From: Pseudomonadota bacterium
GTDB taxonomy: Bacteria > Desulfobacterota > GWC2-55-46 > JADFVP01
Direction: 5' to 3'
Assembly (NCBI GenBank): GCA_015222595.1
Contig: JADFVP010000066.1
Location: 1 to 21,270, forward strand
Length of the DNA stretch: 21,270 bases
The stretch's first letter is position 1, and each line of letters opens with the position of its first letter. Positions 1-7,091 of this stretch are shown one piece after another. A model generated the notes under the pieces. That model made no database searches and was not told the origin of the DNA. It saw nothing but the letters and a program-made list of their open reading frames with translations. Position numbers and translations under genes: made by a program.

Positions 1-290
1 CCTTAAGTGCTCTTCAGGCCGAGGTTGACAGTGCGCAGGCTAAAGAGACGGAGCTTGGCGCGGCGTTAAGGGCGTTAAAGAGTGCGCAGAGCACGGAGCT
101 TGCAAGGGCGCTTGGCGAGCAGGAGATAGCCCTAAAGGCGAGCTACAGCGCACAGAGCGCAGAGGCCTTAAGCGCTCTTCAGGCCGAGGTTGACAGTGCG
201 CAGGCTAAAGAGACGGAGCTTGGCACGGCGTTGGAGGTGCTAAAGAGTGCGCAGAGCACGGAGCTTGCAAGGGCGCTTGGCGAACAGAAG
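1..290 (+). repeat. 165-bp tandem repeat encoding 55 residues
   Basis: The stretch 3-122 recurs at 168-287, an offset of 165 bp or 55 codons. By eye about 8 of 120 bases differ (roughly 93% identity), giving 3 changes in 40 residues. Both copies contain LSALQAEVDSAQAKETELG and LKSAQSTELARALGEQ. The 15-residue linkers after the copies are diverged but keep a Leu-x-Ala-Ser-Tyr core. The two bases before position 3 also match, so the array probably continues upstream of the window. Confidence 0.9.
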
Positions 291-2000
291 AGTTCGTTAG
301 AGGCGAGTTACGGCTCTAAGATTGCAGAGCTGGAGAGCAAGTTTGCCGATGCGTCCATTGCGAAGTTAGGGGCGAGCAGTGCGGTAGAGGCCGAGGTAGC
401 GCGTCTGAAAGAGAGATCTGCCGAGCTTGAGGCTCAGAACGGCGAGTTAAACTCAATGCTTCACGACAGCAAGATCGCTCTGGCGGAGGCGAGTGCCGAG
501 CGGGAGATCGCAAAAGAGCTTATAGCAAAGAACGTGGCTCTCGAAGCCAAACTTAAAGAGGCCGGACTTGCCAACCTTCAGGGCAAGGCAGCAGACTATG
601 TTGCGCAGAAGCTGATAGAGCGCAACGCAGACCTGGAGTCTAAACTACAGGTGGCGCGTCTGGGGCTCGCAAAGAGCGAGGCGGCAAGAGCGCGCGCTTC
701 CGAGCTGGCTGAAGAGAACAACAACCTTGTTTCTAAACTGAGAAATGCCGAGGTGTCGCTTGCGGCCTTTAAAGAGTCGTCCGATGTGTTGGCGCAGGTA
801 ACCGAGAGGAACAGCGAGTTAGAGCAAAGAATAGTAGAGGCCGAGGGTGCTCTTGCTCAGGCCGATGCCACGCGCTTTATGGTTGAGGAGCTGAACAGCA
901 AAAATATTGAGTTGAGCGAGATGCTTGCAAGGCAGCGGGAGGCCGGGTCTGACGGCAGCGAACTTGAGGCAAAAATGAGAAATATAAATACCGCCCTCGA
1001 ACAGAAGCTAAAAGAGGAGCGCGGGGTTCGCGGGAATATAGAGCTGAAACTAGTTGAGGCTATGGCTGCCAAGAATGCGGGCGAGATTGCTATAGATGAT
1101 CTTGTCAGGCTGCAAAGCAGTGTTGAGCAGAGCATGAACCGGGAGGTCGAGGCGCGGAATGCCGTTGAGCAGAGCCTTGTGCAGACCGAGTTGAAGCTCA
1201 GCCTGAGTGAAAAGTCCGTTGAAGAGGCTGTTAAGGCTATGCAAGAGGCCGAAGAGCTTCTCTTTCAGATACGTTCTGCGGAGACTGCCGGGTCGAGCAT
1301 GGTCGAGCAGAGCACGGTTGACGCAATGGCAGCTCTCGAGATTTCCAATACGGAGCGTATCGAGCTTGAGGCGAAGCTCAAGACCCAGATGGAGTCGGGC
1401 CGTATCGTCGAGGCGAAGCTGAGAGAGTTTGAGGAGACCGTAGGACAGCAGAGGGTCACGATAGAGTCGCTTGAGCAGGCGGTTAAAGATGCCGAGTCGC
1501 GGCTTGAGGGTAAGGTGAACACCAGGGACGATATAAAGGCTGAGATACGGAGCGTGGGTGCAAAGGCCCGCAGTCTCAGCGCCGAGTCGGGTTCAGAGAT
1601 TACGCTTGCAGCGTTGCAGTACGAGTTCGCGCAGCTCAAGAGCAAGATTAAGCAGAAGCTCGCTAGCGGAGAGATAGAGGCTTCGGAGCTTGTAGAGCTT
1701 ATGAAGGTCGATAATGTTCTCAACATGCATATCGTCAGCAAGGGTGATACCCTCTGGGGGATCGCTTCCAATAAAGAGCACTACGCAAACCCGTTCATGT
1801 GGCCGTTGATTTACAGGTACAACGTTACGAAGCTCAGGAGCCCGGATCGCATAGAGCCCGGACAGGTGCTTATTATCCTTAAAGATGTTCCAGAGATCGA
1901 GGCAAAGGACGCGGTAAAGAAGGCGAAGTATCGCGGAGACTGGAGAAAGTGGAGCGCAAAGCAGAAGAAGGGTTGGGTAGGGGAGTGGACACGTCACTAA
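1..2000 (+). CDS. Large coiled-coil protein with C-terminal LysM domain (3' part)
   Basis: The reading frame is open from the window edge (codons in phase with position 3), so the true start lies upstream; 665 codons are visible. Almost all of it is Ala/Glu/Leu/Lys-rich with heptad-like spacing, as in a long alpha-helical coiled coil. It begins with near-identical 55-residue repeats (listed separately) and then degenerates into related but diverged segments. Near the C-terminus (about nt 1723-1880) is a LysM-like module, with the pattern VSKGDTLWGIA, then an Asn in RYN, then PDRIEPGQVL. LysM domains bind peptidoglycan or other N-acetylglucosamine polymers. The tail after LysM is Lys/Trp-rich. 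The protein is probably an envelope-associated rod or tether, but the N-terminus and any signal peptide are outside the window. No enzymatic motif is visible. A terminator follows. Confidence 0.85.
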   Translation, partial: LSALQAEVDSAQAKETELGAALRALKSAQSTELARALGEQEIALKASYSAQSAEALSALQAEVDSAQAKETELGTALEVLKSAQSTELARALGEQKSSLEASYGSKIAELESKFADASIAKLGASSAVEAEVARLKERSAELEAQNGELNSMLHDSKIALAEASAEREIAKELIAKNVALEAKLKEAGLANLQGKAADYVAQKLIERNADLESKLQVARLGLAKSEAARARASELAEENNNLVSKLRNAEVSLAAFKESSDVLAQVTERNSELEQRIVEAEGALAQADATRFMVEELNSKNIELSEMLARQREAGSDGSELEAKMRNINTALEQKLKEERGVRGNIELKLVEAMAAKNAGEIAIDDLVRLQSSVEQSMNREVEARNAVEQSLVQTELKLSLSEKSVEEAVKAMQEAEELLFQIRSAETAGSSMVEQSTVDAMAALEISNTERIELEAKLKTQMESGRIVEAKLREFEETVGQQRVTIESLEQAVKDAESRLEGKVNTRDDIKAEIRSVGAKARSLSAESGSEITLAALQYEFAQLKSKIKQKLASGEIEASELVELMKVDNVLNMHIVSKGDTLWGIASNKEHYANPFMWPLIYRYNVTKLRSPDRIEPGQVLIILKDVPEIEAKDAVKKAKYRGDWRKWSAKQKKGWVGEWTRH

Positions 2001-2016
2001 AGGCTCTCGGCCTTTT
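1999..2016 (+). terminator. Weak hairpin at the stop codon of the LysM gene
   Basis: AAAGGC and GCCTTT form a 6-bp stem with a 5-nt loop, starting inside the stop codon and followed by a single extra T. This is weak as a terminator and may simply precede the stronger hairpin at 2094. Confidence 0.3.
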
Positions 2017-2093
2017 CGGTCCTCTGACTGAGCGGCTCCACCGGATTGGTCGGCTCTAAATAACACCGTTTGCGACCCGAATAAAGTTTTTTT

Positions 2094-2128
2094 AAGGCTA
2101 GTTACCCTTTTGGGTGACGAGCCTTTTT
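2094..2128 (+). terminator. Rho-independent terminator after the LysM gene
   Basis: AAGGCT pairs with AGCCTT, and inside it GTTACCC pairs with GGGTGAC (one G-U) around a TTTT loop, with one mismatch between the two helices. The hairpin runs straight into a T-run on the plus strand. On the minus strand the flank is A-rich, so it would not give a U-tail for the convergent cytochrome genes. Confidence 0.7.
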
Positions 2129-2196
2129 ACTTTCAGCCATCTATTTTTAAGGCTGCAGGCAAAATTAAAGTTGTAGACAGAAGAGAGGGCCAGAGG

Positions 2197-3426
2197 TCAA
2201 TCTCCGAGCACAAAGACCTTTTGGTAGAGGAGGTACTCGGAGGCAACGGTCGCCTTGTAGGCCTCCTTTAACATTTCGTACTTTTTGGCCCCGGCCTGAG
2301 GAGTGCTGTTCTCAATCATCGAGGCGAAGAAGCGGCTATAAAATTCGTCCGGGGCAACCGTAACCTCAAAGAGCAGCTCTTTGGCCAGAGCTGTATCGAC
2401 ATCCTCGGCCACGGTGTAGTGAAAGTCGAACTTGCCGTCCGGGGCTATTCTTGTATCGAAGAGTTCTTCCGAGAGGTCGAGCGCGATACTGCGTCCAATT
2501 GTCGCGCTCTGTTTGCTTCTCTCGATTATATTTCCTCTATTGTCTTTGAGAAAAGCCGTAACTGTAGCGCTCGGCGTGACGTAGGTAGGGAACATGTGGC
2601 CTACCCCTGTGTTGGTTATGGTGAGTCTGGCAGACAGAGACCCGTCTTCAGCGTTGCCATCGTATGTGGTTGCGATGTCAACTCCCGATAGGACCATTTC
2701 AGGGTCGTGTATTCCGCGCCACAGGTGGCGCTTTCCTGGCATGTGGCACTTCTGGCAGGTAATGCCGCTCGTAGCATACCGGCTCCGCTTCCACTCATTA
2801 TATGTATTTGTCAGTACCGTACCGTTCAGTTCGTAGCCGCCATCGAGTTGGTGGCAGGCTGCGCAGAACTCCGAGCTTGAAAAGAGTGCGCTCTTCGCGG
2901 TTGCGTGCCCTATTGCGTCAGCCTCTATATTTGCGGGCTTTTTTGGACCGTAGATTACAGAGCCTCTTAGGTGGCAGGCCGCGCAACTTACTCCGGTGCT
3001 TTGAAGTACGGGATCGAAGGCAGGGTTTATCGCAAATCCGGTCTCGGTCGCTATCACTTCGCTCTGTTCGATCAACGGGGCATGACAACGGTAGCAGGCG
3101 GTTGCAAAGCCGGGGGCTTCGCCCGGGTGGGGGGCGAGCTGGGCCATGAGCCCCGGCCCTGTGCTACGGCTGTGTAAAGAGCCCGACCAGTCGGCCTCTT
3201 TCGCGGGATGGCAGGCGGCGCAGTCCTTTGGGTACGGCCTTGGTCCGGTTTTGCTATTGCCTGCCGGTTCGGCCCCAATGGCGCGCGCCGGGCGGTCCCA
3301 GTGCGCCAGAGTCTCTTTCGAGCTTTCGGCCCCGACAGGTGTCGGGGCCGAAGAGAAGAGAAGAAGCGCAGTAGCCGCTACGATAGCCGTACTCAGGTAT
3401 AGACGCACAATAACTACTGAGCGCAT
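2197..3426 (-). CDS. Exported pentahaem c-type cytochrome
   Basis: The 409-residue protein begins with a basic start and hydrophobic stretch (residues 5-32), a typical Sec signal peptide. It has five CxxCH haem c sites: CAACH at 69-73, CYRCH at 111-115, CAACH at 148-152, CAACH at 188-192 and CQKCH at 224-228. The region after about residue 250 has no haem motif and looks like the beta-rich C-terminal domain seen in many multihaem cytochromes (pattern TNTGVGHMFPTYVTP). It should be a periplasmic or cell-surface electron-transfer protein. Its redox partner and physiological acceptor cannot be read from the sequence. No catalytic signature of nitrite reductase or hydroxylamine oxidoreductase was recognised. 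The start overlaps the end of the upstream cytochrome gene by 13 nt, so the two are probably translationally coupled and work together. Confidence 0.9.
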   Translation of the reverse strand: MRSVVIVRLYLSTAIVAATALLLFSSAPTPVGAESSKETLAHWDRPARAIGAEPAGNSKTGPRPYPKDCAACHPAKEADWSGSLHSRSTGPGLMAQLAPHPGEAPGFATACYRCHAPLIEQSEVIATETGFAINPAFDPVLQSTGVSCAACHLRGSVIYGPKKPANIEADAIGHATAKSALFSSSEFCAACHQLDGGYELNGTVLTNTYNEWKRSRYATSGITCQKCHMPGKRHLWRGIHDPEMVLSGVDIATTYDGNAEDGSLSARLTITNTGVGHMFPTYVTPSATVTAFLKDNRGNIIERSKQSATIGRSIALDLSEELFDTRIAPDGKFDFHYTVAEDVDTALAKELLFEVTVAPDEFYSRFFASMIENSTPQAGAKKYEMLKEAYKATVASEYLLYQKVFVLGD

Positions 3427-4115
3427 GGATTAGCACTGCACGGATTAGCGCCGCAAGGGTTCTTGGTGGTACACGGGTTTGTCGCACAGGGATTAGTACC
3501 GCACGGGTTGCTTGCGCCGCATGGGTTTGCATTACAGGGGTTTGCCCCGCATGGGTTGGTTGCACAAGGATTAGAGCCGCACGGGTTCTTGGTAGAGCAC
3601 GGATTTGTCGCACCAGAGTGGCTTGCCACATATGCCGCCAGTGCGGTCATCTTCTGCGAGTTCCACTTAATGCGCTTGCCCTTCATTGGGTTGACCATGC
3701 AAAAGTTTATCATCTGGTCGAGGGTCAGGATGTCGTCGGCCATGCCTATATACTTGGGGTATTGCTTTGAGTTTAGTTGCGCTCCACCCGGATGGCAGGT
3801 TGAGCACGATAGACCGCTCTTACCGAGCGTAGAGTCTACCCAGAGCTGCTCGCCCAGATCCGCAACCTTGGCGCTGTTGGTCATGCGCCACTTTCTGATT
3901 GGGCTGTTGTCTGAAGCGTCTTTCATGCTGCAAGGGTTCTGTACTCCACAGGGGTTTTTTACGCTGCATGGATTAACTCCACATGGGTTGCCGCGCTCTT
4001 TTGCTTCTCCATTCTGCGCAGTGGCTACTGTAAAGAGTAAGGCCGCCGCAATGATGAGTGCGAGCGAGAGCGTCATGGCCGCTTTCGCTGATAGAGTCCG
4101 GGCAAGGGTTCGCAT
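3414..4115 (-). CDS. Mono-haem cytochrome c flanked by Asn-Pro-Cys repeats
   Basis: The 233-residue protein has a signal peptide (about residues 1-34), four NPC tripeptides at 43-62, a cytochrome domain at about 75-168, and twelve more NPC tripeptides at 171-231. The haem site is CSTCH at 104-108, followed by HPGGAQLN. Further on, INFCMVNPMKGK and LAAYVASHSG resemble the distal part of SoxA/TsdA-type class I cytochromes, with Met140 or Met144 as a possible sixth haem ligand. C139 is an extra cysteine outside the haem motif. The NPC arrays supply sixteen cysteines at 3-6 residue spacing, which suggests metal binding or disulphide cross-linking, but no function is established here. A ribosome site AAGGAG lies 7 nt before the ATG. 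It is first in the operon with the pentahaem cytochrome. Confidence 0.85.
   Translation of the reverse strand: MRTLARTLSAKAAMTLSLALIIAAALLFTVATAQNGEAKERGNPCGVNPCSVKNPCGVQNPCSMKDASDNSPIRKWRMTNSAKVADLGEQLWVDSTLGKSGLSCSTCHPGGAQLNSKQYPKYIGMADDILTLDQMINFCMVNPMKGKRIKWNSQKMTALAAYVASHSGATNPCSTKNPCGSNPCATNPCGANPCNANPCGASNPCGTNPCATNPCTTKNPCGANPCSANPCAQ
3423..3605 (-). repeat. C-terminal Asn-Pro-Cys repeat array (12 units)
   Basis: This encodes residues 171-231 of the mono-haem cytochrome. NPC recurs twelve times with spacers of one to three residues drawn mainly from G, A, S, T, K and N. The DNA repeats are imperfect, with synonymous changes among Asn, Pro and Cys codons, so the array is kept at the protein level and is not a recent DNA slippage product. 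A second block of four units (residues 43-62) lies at 3930-3989. Confidence 0.9.
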
Positions 4116-4372
4116 TTTATTCTCCTTATTTTAGAGTTACGAATTGATAAAGTTATACCGCCCATGCCGCAGATACAGAGCCGTGTTTGGCCCCGAAGCG
4201 GCTACTCTGGCTGCTCTGGTCCCCGTTGTAAGCATGAAGTTGTATGATAGTTGAAGTGTATCAGAAAAAAACGGCTTTGCCCGGTGAAATACGTCTTGGG
4301 CTGAATTAAATGTTTTAGTTAAGAGACTGGTTTCGTTGCGGTTTATGTCTGTTTAGCGGGGCGGATGAAAAT

Positions 4373-4408
4373 AAATCGGACTTTTTTAGCAAATCGGTCA
4401 TTTTTTCC
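4373..4408. repeat. Two-copy 18-bp direct repeat, operator-like
   Basis: AAATCGGAC at 4373-4381 and AAATCGGTC at 4391-4399 lie 18 bp apart, each followed by a run of about six T. Phased direct repeats ahead of an operon are sometimes activator sites, but the repeat is short and AT-rich, so this is only suggestive. Confidence 0.35.
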
Positions 4409-4446
4409 TAAAGTTTTGAGATCGCCTGCCGATATACTAAACTAAG

Positions 4447-4488
4447 GGAGTTAATCCGTGGCTTTGCCACGGAATAGCTCCTTTTTTT
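4447..4488 (+). terminator. Strong rho-independent terminator, orphan
   Basis: GGAG (4447-4450) pairs with CTCC (4478-4481), and CCGTGGC (4456-4462) with GCCACGG (4466-4472) around a TTT loop. Most of the intervening bases also pair, giving a 16-step stem with one mismatch and one G-U. Seven T follow at 4482-4488. Orientation is plus only, yet all nearby genes read on the minus strand, so its transcript is unknown. Confidence 0.75.
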
Positions 4489-4609
4489 GTAGGCGTATTG
4501 CGGTAGAACGTGGCACTGTTGTATCTATAGGTTCCGGGTTGAATTAAGCCGTACCCTGAAGAGGGGCACCTCCTTTTTGGGGTTTACTAAGTCGCCAAGT
4601 CTTCATAAC

Positions 4610-5257
4610 CTACCTTGCCAGAAGCGTGGCCTTAAGAGCCCGGCCTAGCGTTCCGAGGCCCGGCGAGAGCCAGAAGGCGGACAGGCGTGCGCTTCGCTTG
4701 AGCTGCCCCTTGCACCGTTCGGCAATTCCTTCGTAGAGCCACAGAGCCTCCTTTTTTCTCTTCTCTTTAGCCTCATTCCGAGCAAGACAGAGCGTAAGTT
4801 CTGGATGCCACGGCACGAGCATATAGACCTTTCTCAGCAGCACCGTCGCCTTTTTTCTATTTATATGGCTCTTCAGGTGCTTGCACGACTCAACCGCCGT
4901 CTGTACCGCGTCGGCCTTAAGGCCGCGCTCTACTTGAAGCTTTATAGCCTCTTCCCAGGCTTCGGCCTTCTGCGGAAGCGTACGGCAGGCAAGCGTGTAG
5001 ATGGACTGGGATTTATCGAGAAAACCGCGAGCGCAGTATCCGTCGGCTGCGGCCCGAAAGCTGCCCCAAGCCTCTTCAGGCCTATTGCTTTTAGCCAGAA
5101 GAGGGGCAAGCCGCGCATGAATATCGTAGTCTCCGGGGTCGACCCTCAGTATCTTCAGGTACTCCGTTATCGCCTTTTTAATCTTTCCGCTAGAGTGCGC
5201 TTTTGCGGCAATATCAAGAGTATCTCTTCTGCTTGTCTGTTTTTTGGGCCTAATCAT
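4610..5257 (-). CDS. TPR-like helical repeat protein
   Basis: The 215-residue protein has repeated helix-turn-helix units with TPR-like spacing: residues about 10-45 (IAAKAHSSGKIKKAITEYLK, then DPGDYDIHARLAPLLAKS), 55-90 (EEAWGSFRAAADGY), 95-130 and 140-180. The N-terminus is basic with no signal peptide, so it is probably cytoplasmic. TPR proteins are scaffolds, and no partner can be named from context. A ribosome site AAGGAG sits about 10 nt before the ATG. The gene is followed by the long non-coding gap before the cytochrome operon, so it is probably a separate unit. A protein of this size could also belong to a pilus or secretion accessory family, but nothing here proves it. Confidence 0.75.
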   Translation of the reverse strand: MIRPKKQTSRRDTLDIAAKAHSSGKIKKAITEYLKILRVDPGDYDIHARLAPLLAKSNRPEEAWGSFRAAADGYCARGFLDKSQSIYTLACRTLPQKAEAWEEAIKLQVERGLKADAVQTAVESCKHLKSHINRKKATVLLRKVYMLVPWHPELTLCLARNEAKEKRKKEALWLYEGIAERCKGQLKRSARLSAFWLSPGLGTLGRALKATLLAR

Positions 5258-5352
5258 GGTACCTTTTCTCCTTTTTCAGTATCAACTCATATCTTGCCTT
5301 CAGTCTAGCTCAATTCGCTCTTTTTCTCTGTAACTCAGCACACGTTCGGTAG

Positions 5353-5364
5353 CCGACCGGTCGG
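5353..5364. promoter_or_regulatory. Perfect palindrome, possible repressor operator
   Basis: CCGACCGGTCGG is an exact 12-bp palindrome about 95 bp upstream of the TPR start codon. Palindromes of this kind with a central ACCGGT are typical of TetR-type operators. No regulator gene is adjacent, so the assignment is by form only. Confidence 0.4.
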
Positions 5365-5430
5365 TTTATGGAAAATCGTCCGGAAAAGATTGCCGGAAAG
5401 ATCGAAAGAAAGAAGACCGAATTCGAAATA

Positions 5431-5457
5431 AAAAGAGAGTGGGGCCGCTCTTTTTTT
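5431..5457. terminator. Bidirectional terminator between divergent genes
   Basis: AGAGTG (5436-5441) pairs with CGCTCT (5446-5451) around a GGGC loop. The stem is extended by A-T pairs formed from the flanking A-run and T-run. Seven T follow on the plus strand and five on the minus strand. Since the flanking genes diverge, it does not sit at the end of any recognised gene. Confidence 0.65.
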
Positions 5458-5506
5458 GGCCCTCTTATTATTTCACTCTAATGATATATCCGCTCTGGGT
5501 ACGATA

Positions 5507-5534
5507 TTGCAATGGCTAAGTTTGTAGCAATAAT
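5507..5534 (+). promoter_or_regulatory. Candidate sigma-70 promoter of the membrane/VWA operon
   Basis: TTGCAA (5507-5512) and AATAAT (5529-5534) are separated by 16 bp. The -10 matches 5 of 6 and the -35 matches 4 of 6 consensus bases. This would give a leader of about 120 nt before the start at 5664. Confidence 0.35.
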
Positions 5535-5663
5535 CACATCAATTACTCGCCGGTGGGTGTAAATAGGTTGTATGGGCACGGCCTCGGTTGGCTTGCAGGC
5601 GGTGCGGTAGGTTGAGGTGCAGAAGATTCTTTGCACCCTGTTTCTCAAAGAGGAGTAGAGATA

Positions 5664-7091
5664 ATGTCTATGAAAGAGCTGCTGACGATATGGCCGGACT
5701 CCCCGGCACTCTCAATGCTGGTCTGGGTTCTGCTGTTGGTAACAATACTCTATCTCGCGCGCACACCTGCGCACCAGGCGATAAAGTCGTCTTCAAGAAT
5801 ATTGAGCCGCGCCTTCCGCCTCGCTTCTCGTGCGGTGCTCATTGCCGCCGGCAGGCTGGAGAGGAGAAACCGCGACGTGCTGCTCGCCTTTGGGCTCGAT
5901 GCGGCAGAAGAGTCCGCTACGCGCGAATGCCAGCGGATGGACGTTGCCATACGGCGCGACCTTAGCAGCTACCCGGCGATGAACAGGAAGGTAATGGAGA
6001 TGGTGGCAAAGATAGACAACGACTACAACTGCGGCTCAGAGGTGCCACCGGAACCGGCAAGCTGGATAAATGCCGTCTCTTCCGTAGCGAAGATTCGCGC
6101 CACGGGAGACACGCAGGTTGCCAAGATGCTCGCAGACATAAAGGTCAACATAGACACAGAGCACAGGGGCGCTATTGCCGAGTACAGAAAGTCGAACTCC
6201 GCGCGCCACGCAATTTTAGAGAAGATGGCTCCGAGCTGGAGAGAGACCGCTCAGATGCTCACTAGCGTGGATAAGGCCGTAAAGGATCTTACCGTGCGCA
6301 CTGAGGTGATAGACAAGAAGGTGGACGAATTTGAAACGATCAGAAACGGAACCGACAAAGCCGCAAGAACCCTTGCGTCGAGTTCAATGACGCAGTTCGT
6401 GGTTTCGGGTCTCGTGCTGCTGGTCGCGCTCGGAGGTGCTGCTATAAACTTCAACCTCATTGCGCTGCCTATGTCGGAGATGGTCGGCGGCGGCAGCTTC
6501 ATCGGGCCGTACAAGACCTCAGACATTGCCGCAATGGTGATAATAATGGTCGAGGCGGCAATGGGTCTTTACCTGATGGAAGCGTTGCGTATTACCAAGC
6601 TCTTTCCCGTGATCGGAACTATGAACGACAAGACGCGGTTCAGGATGATTATTGTTACTTTCTCCATTCTCTTCATCCTCGCTTCCGTTGAGGCTTCGCT
6701 CGCTTACATGCGCGACCAGATTGCAGCCGACATGCAGGCCCTAAGGCAGTCTCTAGTAGCAGTGGACGCCGTAGTGCCAGTCGGGTCATGGATACCGACG
6801 GCAGGACAGATGGTTATGGGCTTCATACTGCCCTTTGCCCTGACCTTTGTAGCAATTCCGCTAGAGAGCTTCATACAGTCGTCGCGTACGGTGATCGGAG
6901 TTGCGGCGCTCGGAACGCTTCGCGTAACAGCCTTTACACTCAGGCTCTTTAGCTCGATAGCGCGTAATATCAGCAGGCTGCTGGTAAGCCTCTACGACCT
7001 TCTGATCTTTCCGGCGCTCTTTTTCGACCGTCTGGTCAGAACGCACCTGCTCCATGCCCCAATTGGGGAGACGAAGGGGAGGATATCATGA
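5664..7091 (+). CDS. Polytopic membrane protein with large coiled-coil loop
   Basis: The start is ATG at 5664, with AGGAG 8 nt upstream. An in-frame TTG at 5631 lacks a ribosome site. The 475-residue protein has a transmembrane helix at about 17-33, then a long charged helical region (35-240, coiled-coil-like around 195-235). Four further hydrophobic segments follow at about 243-264, 287-306, 327-347 and 382-402, and then a basic amphipathic tail. No enzymatic motif and no family was recognised. The next gene overlaps it by ATGA and encodes a VWA lipoprotein, so the two products very likely act together at the envelope, with this one as the inner-membrane anchor. That role is inferred only from topology and context. 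Confidence 0.85.
   Translation: MSMKELLTIWPDSPALSMLVWVLLLVTILYLARTPAHQAIKSSSRILSRAFRLASRAVLIAAGRLERRNRDVLLAFGLDAAEESATRECQRMDVAIRRDLSSYPAMNRKVMEMVAKIDNDYNCGSEVPPEPASWINAVSSVAKIRATGDTQVAKMLADIKVNIDTEHRGAIAEYRKSNSARHAILEKMAPSWRETAQMLTSVDKAVKDLTVRTEVIDKKVDEFETIRNGTDKAARTLASSSMTQFVVSGLVLLVALGGAAINFNLIALPMSEMVGGGSFIGPYKTSDIAAMVIIMVEAAMGLYLMEALRITKLFPVIGTMNDKTRFRMIIVTFSILFILASVEASLAYMRDQIAADMQALRQSLVAVDAVVPVGSWIPTAGQMVMGFILPFALTFVAIPLESFIQSSRTVIGVAALGTLRVTAFTLRLFSSIARNISRLLVSLYDLLIFPALFFDRLVRTHLLHAPIGETKGRIS

Larger units (their letters stand above)
4116..4609. other. Non-coding region upstream of the cytochrome operon (494 bp)
   Basis: No convincing gene was seen on either strand. It must contain the promoter of the minus-strand cytochrome operon, although no clear -35/-10 pair was found. 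It holds the plus-strand terminator at 4447-4488 and a short tandem repeat at 4373-4408. On the minus strand the hairpin contains the string GCAAAGCCACGG, reminiscent of part of GEMM-I riboswitches, but the rest of that fold is missing. No terminator for the TPR gene ending at 4610 was recognised. Confidence 0.6.
5258..5663. other. Divergent intergenic region (406 bp)
   Basis: It lies between the minus-strand TPR gene and the plus-strand membrane/VWA operon. It contains a perfect 12-bp palindrome (5353-5364), a bidirectional terminator (5431-5457) and a candidate promoter for the plus operon (5507-5534). No additional gene was supported. Confidence 0.6.

Noticed and set aside
1265..1771. Minus-strand open frame under the coiled-coil gene
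   Set aside because: It is Ser/Ala-rich sequence produced by reading the repetitive Glu/Leu codons backwards, with no ribosome site.
3463..4134. Long plus-strand open frame of 223 codons
   Set aside because: It is the antisense shadow of the NPC-repeat cytochrome gene, which has a ribosome site, signal peptide and haem motif.
4260..4290. Second minus-strand hairpin before a T-run in the cytochrome leader (GGGCAAAGCC then seven T)
   Set aside because: Only three base pairs form, which is too weak for a terminator or attenuator.
4447..4481. Minus-strand string GCAAAGCCACGG suggesting a GEMM-I (cyclic dinucleotide) riboswitch before the cytochrome operon
   Set aside because: The rest of the GEMM fold (the GCAAACC-type first helix and tetraloop receptor) is absent, and the string is fully explained as one arm of a simple terminator hairpin.
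5631..5663. TTG start for the membrane protein
   Set aside because: There is no ribosome site, whereas AGGAG precedes ATG 5664.
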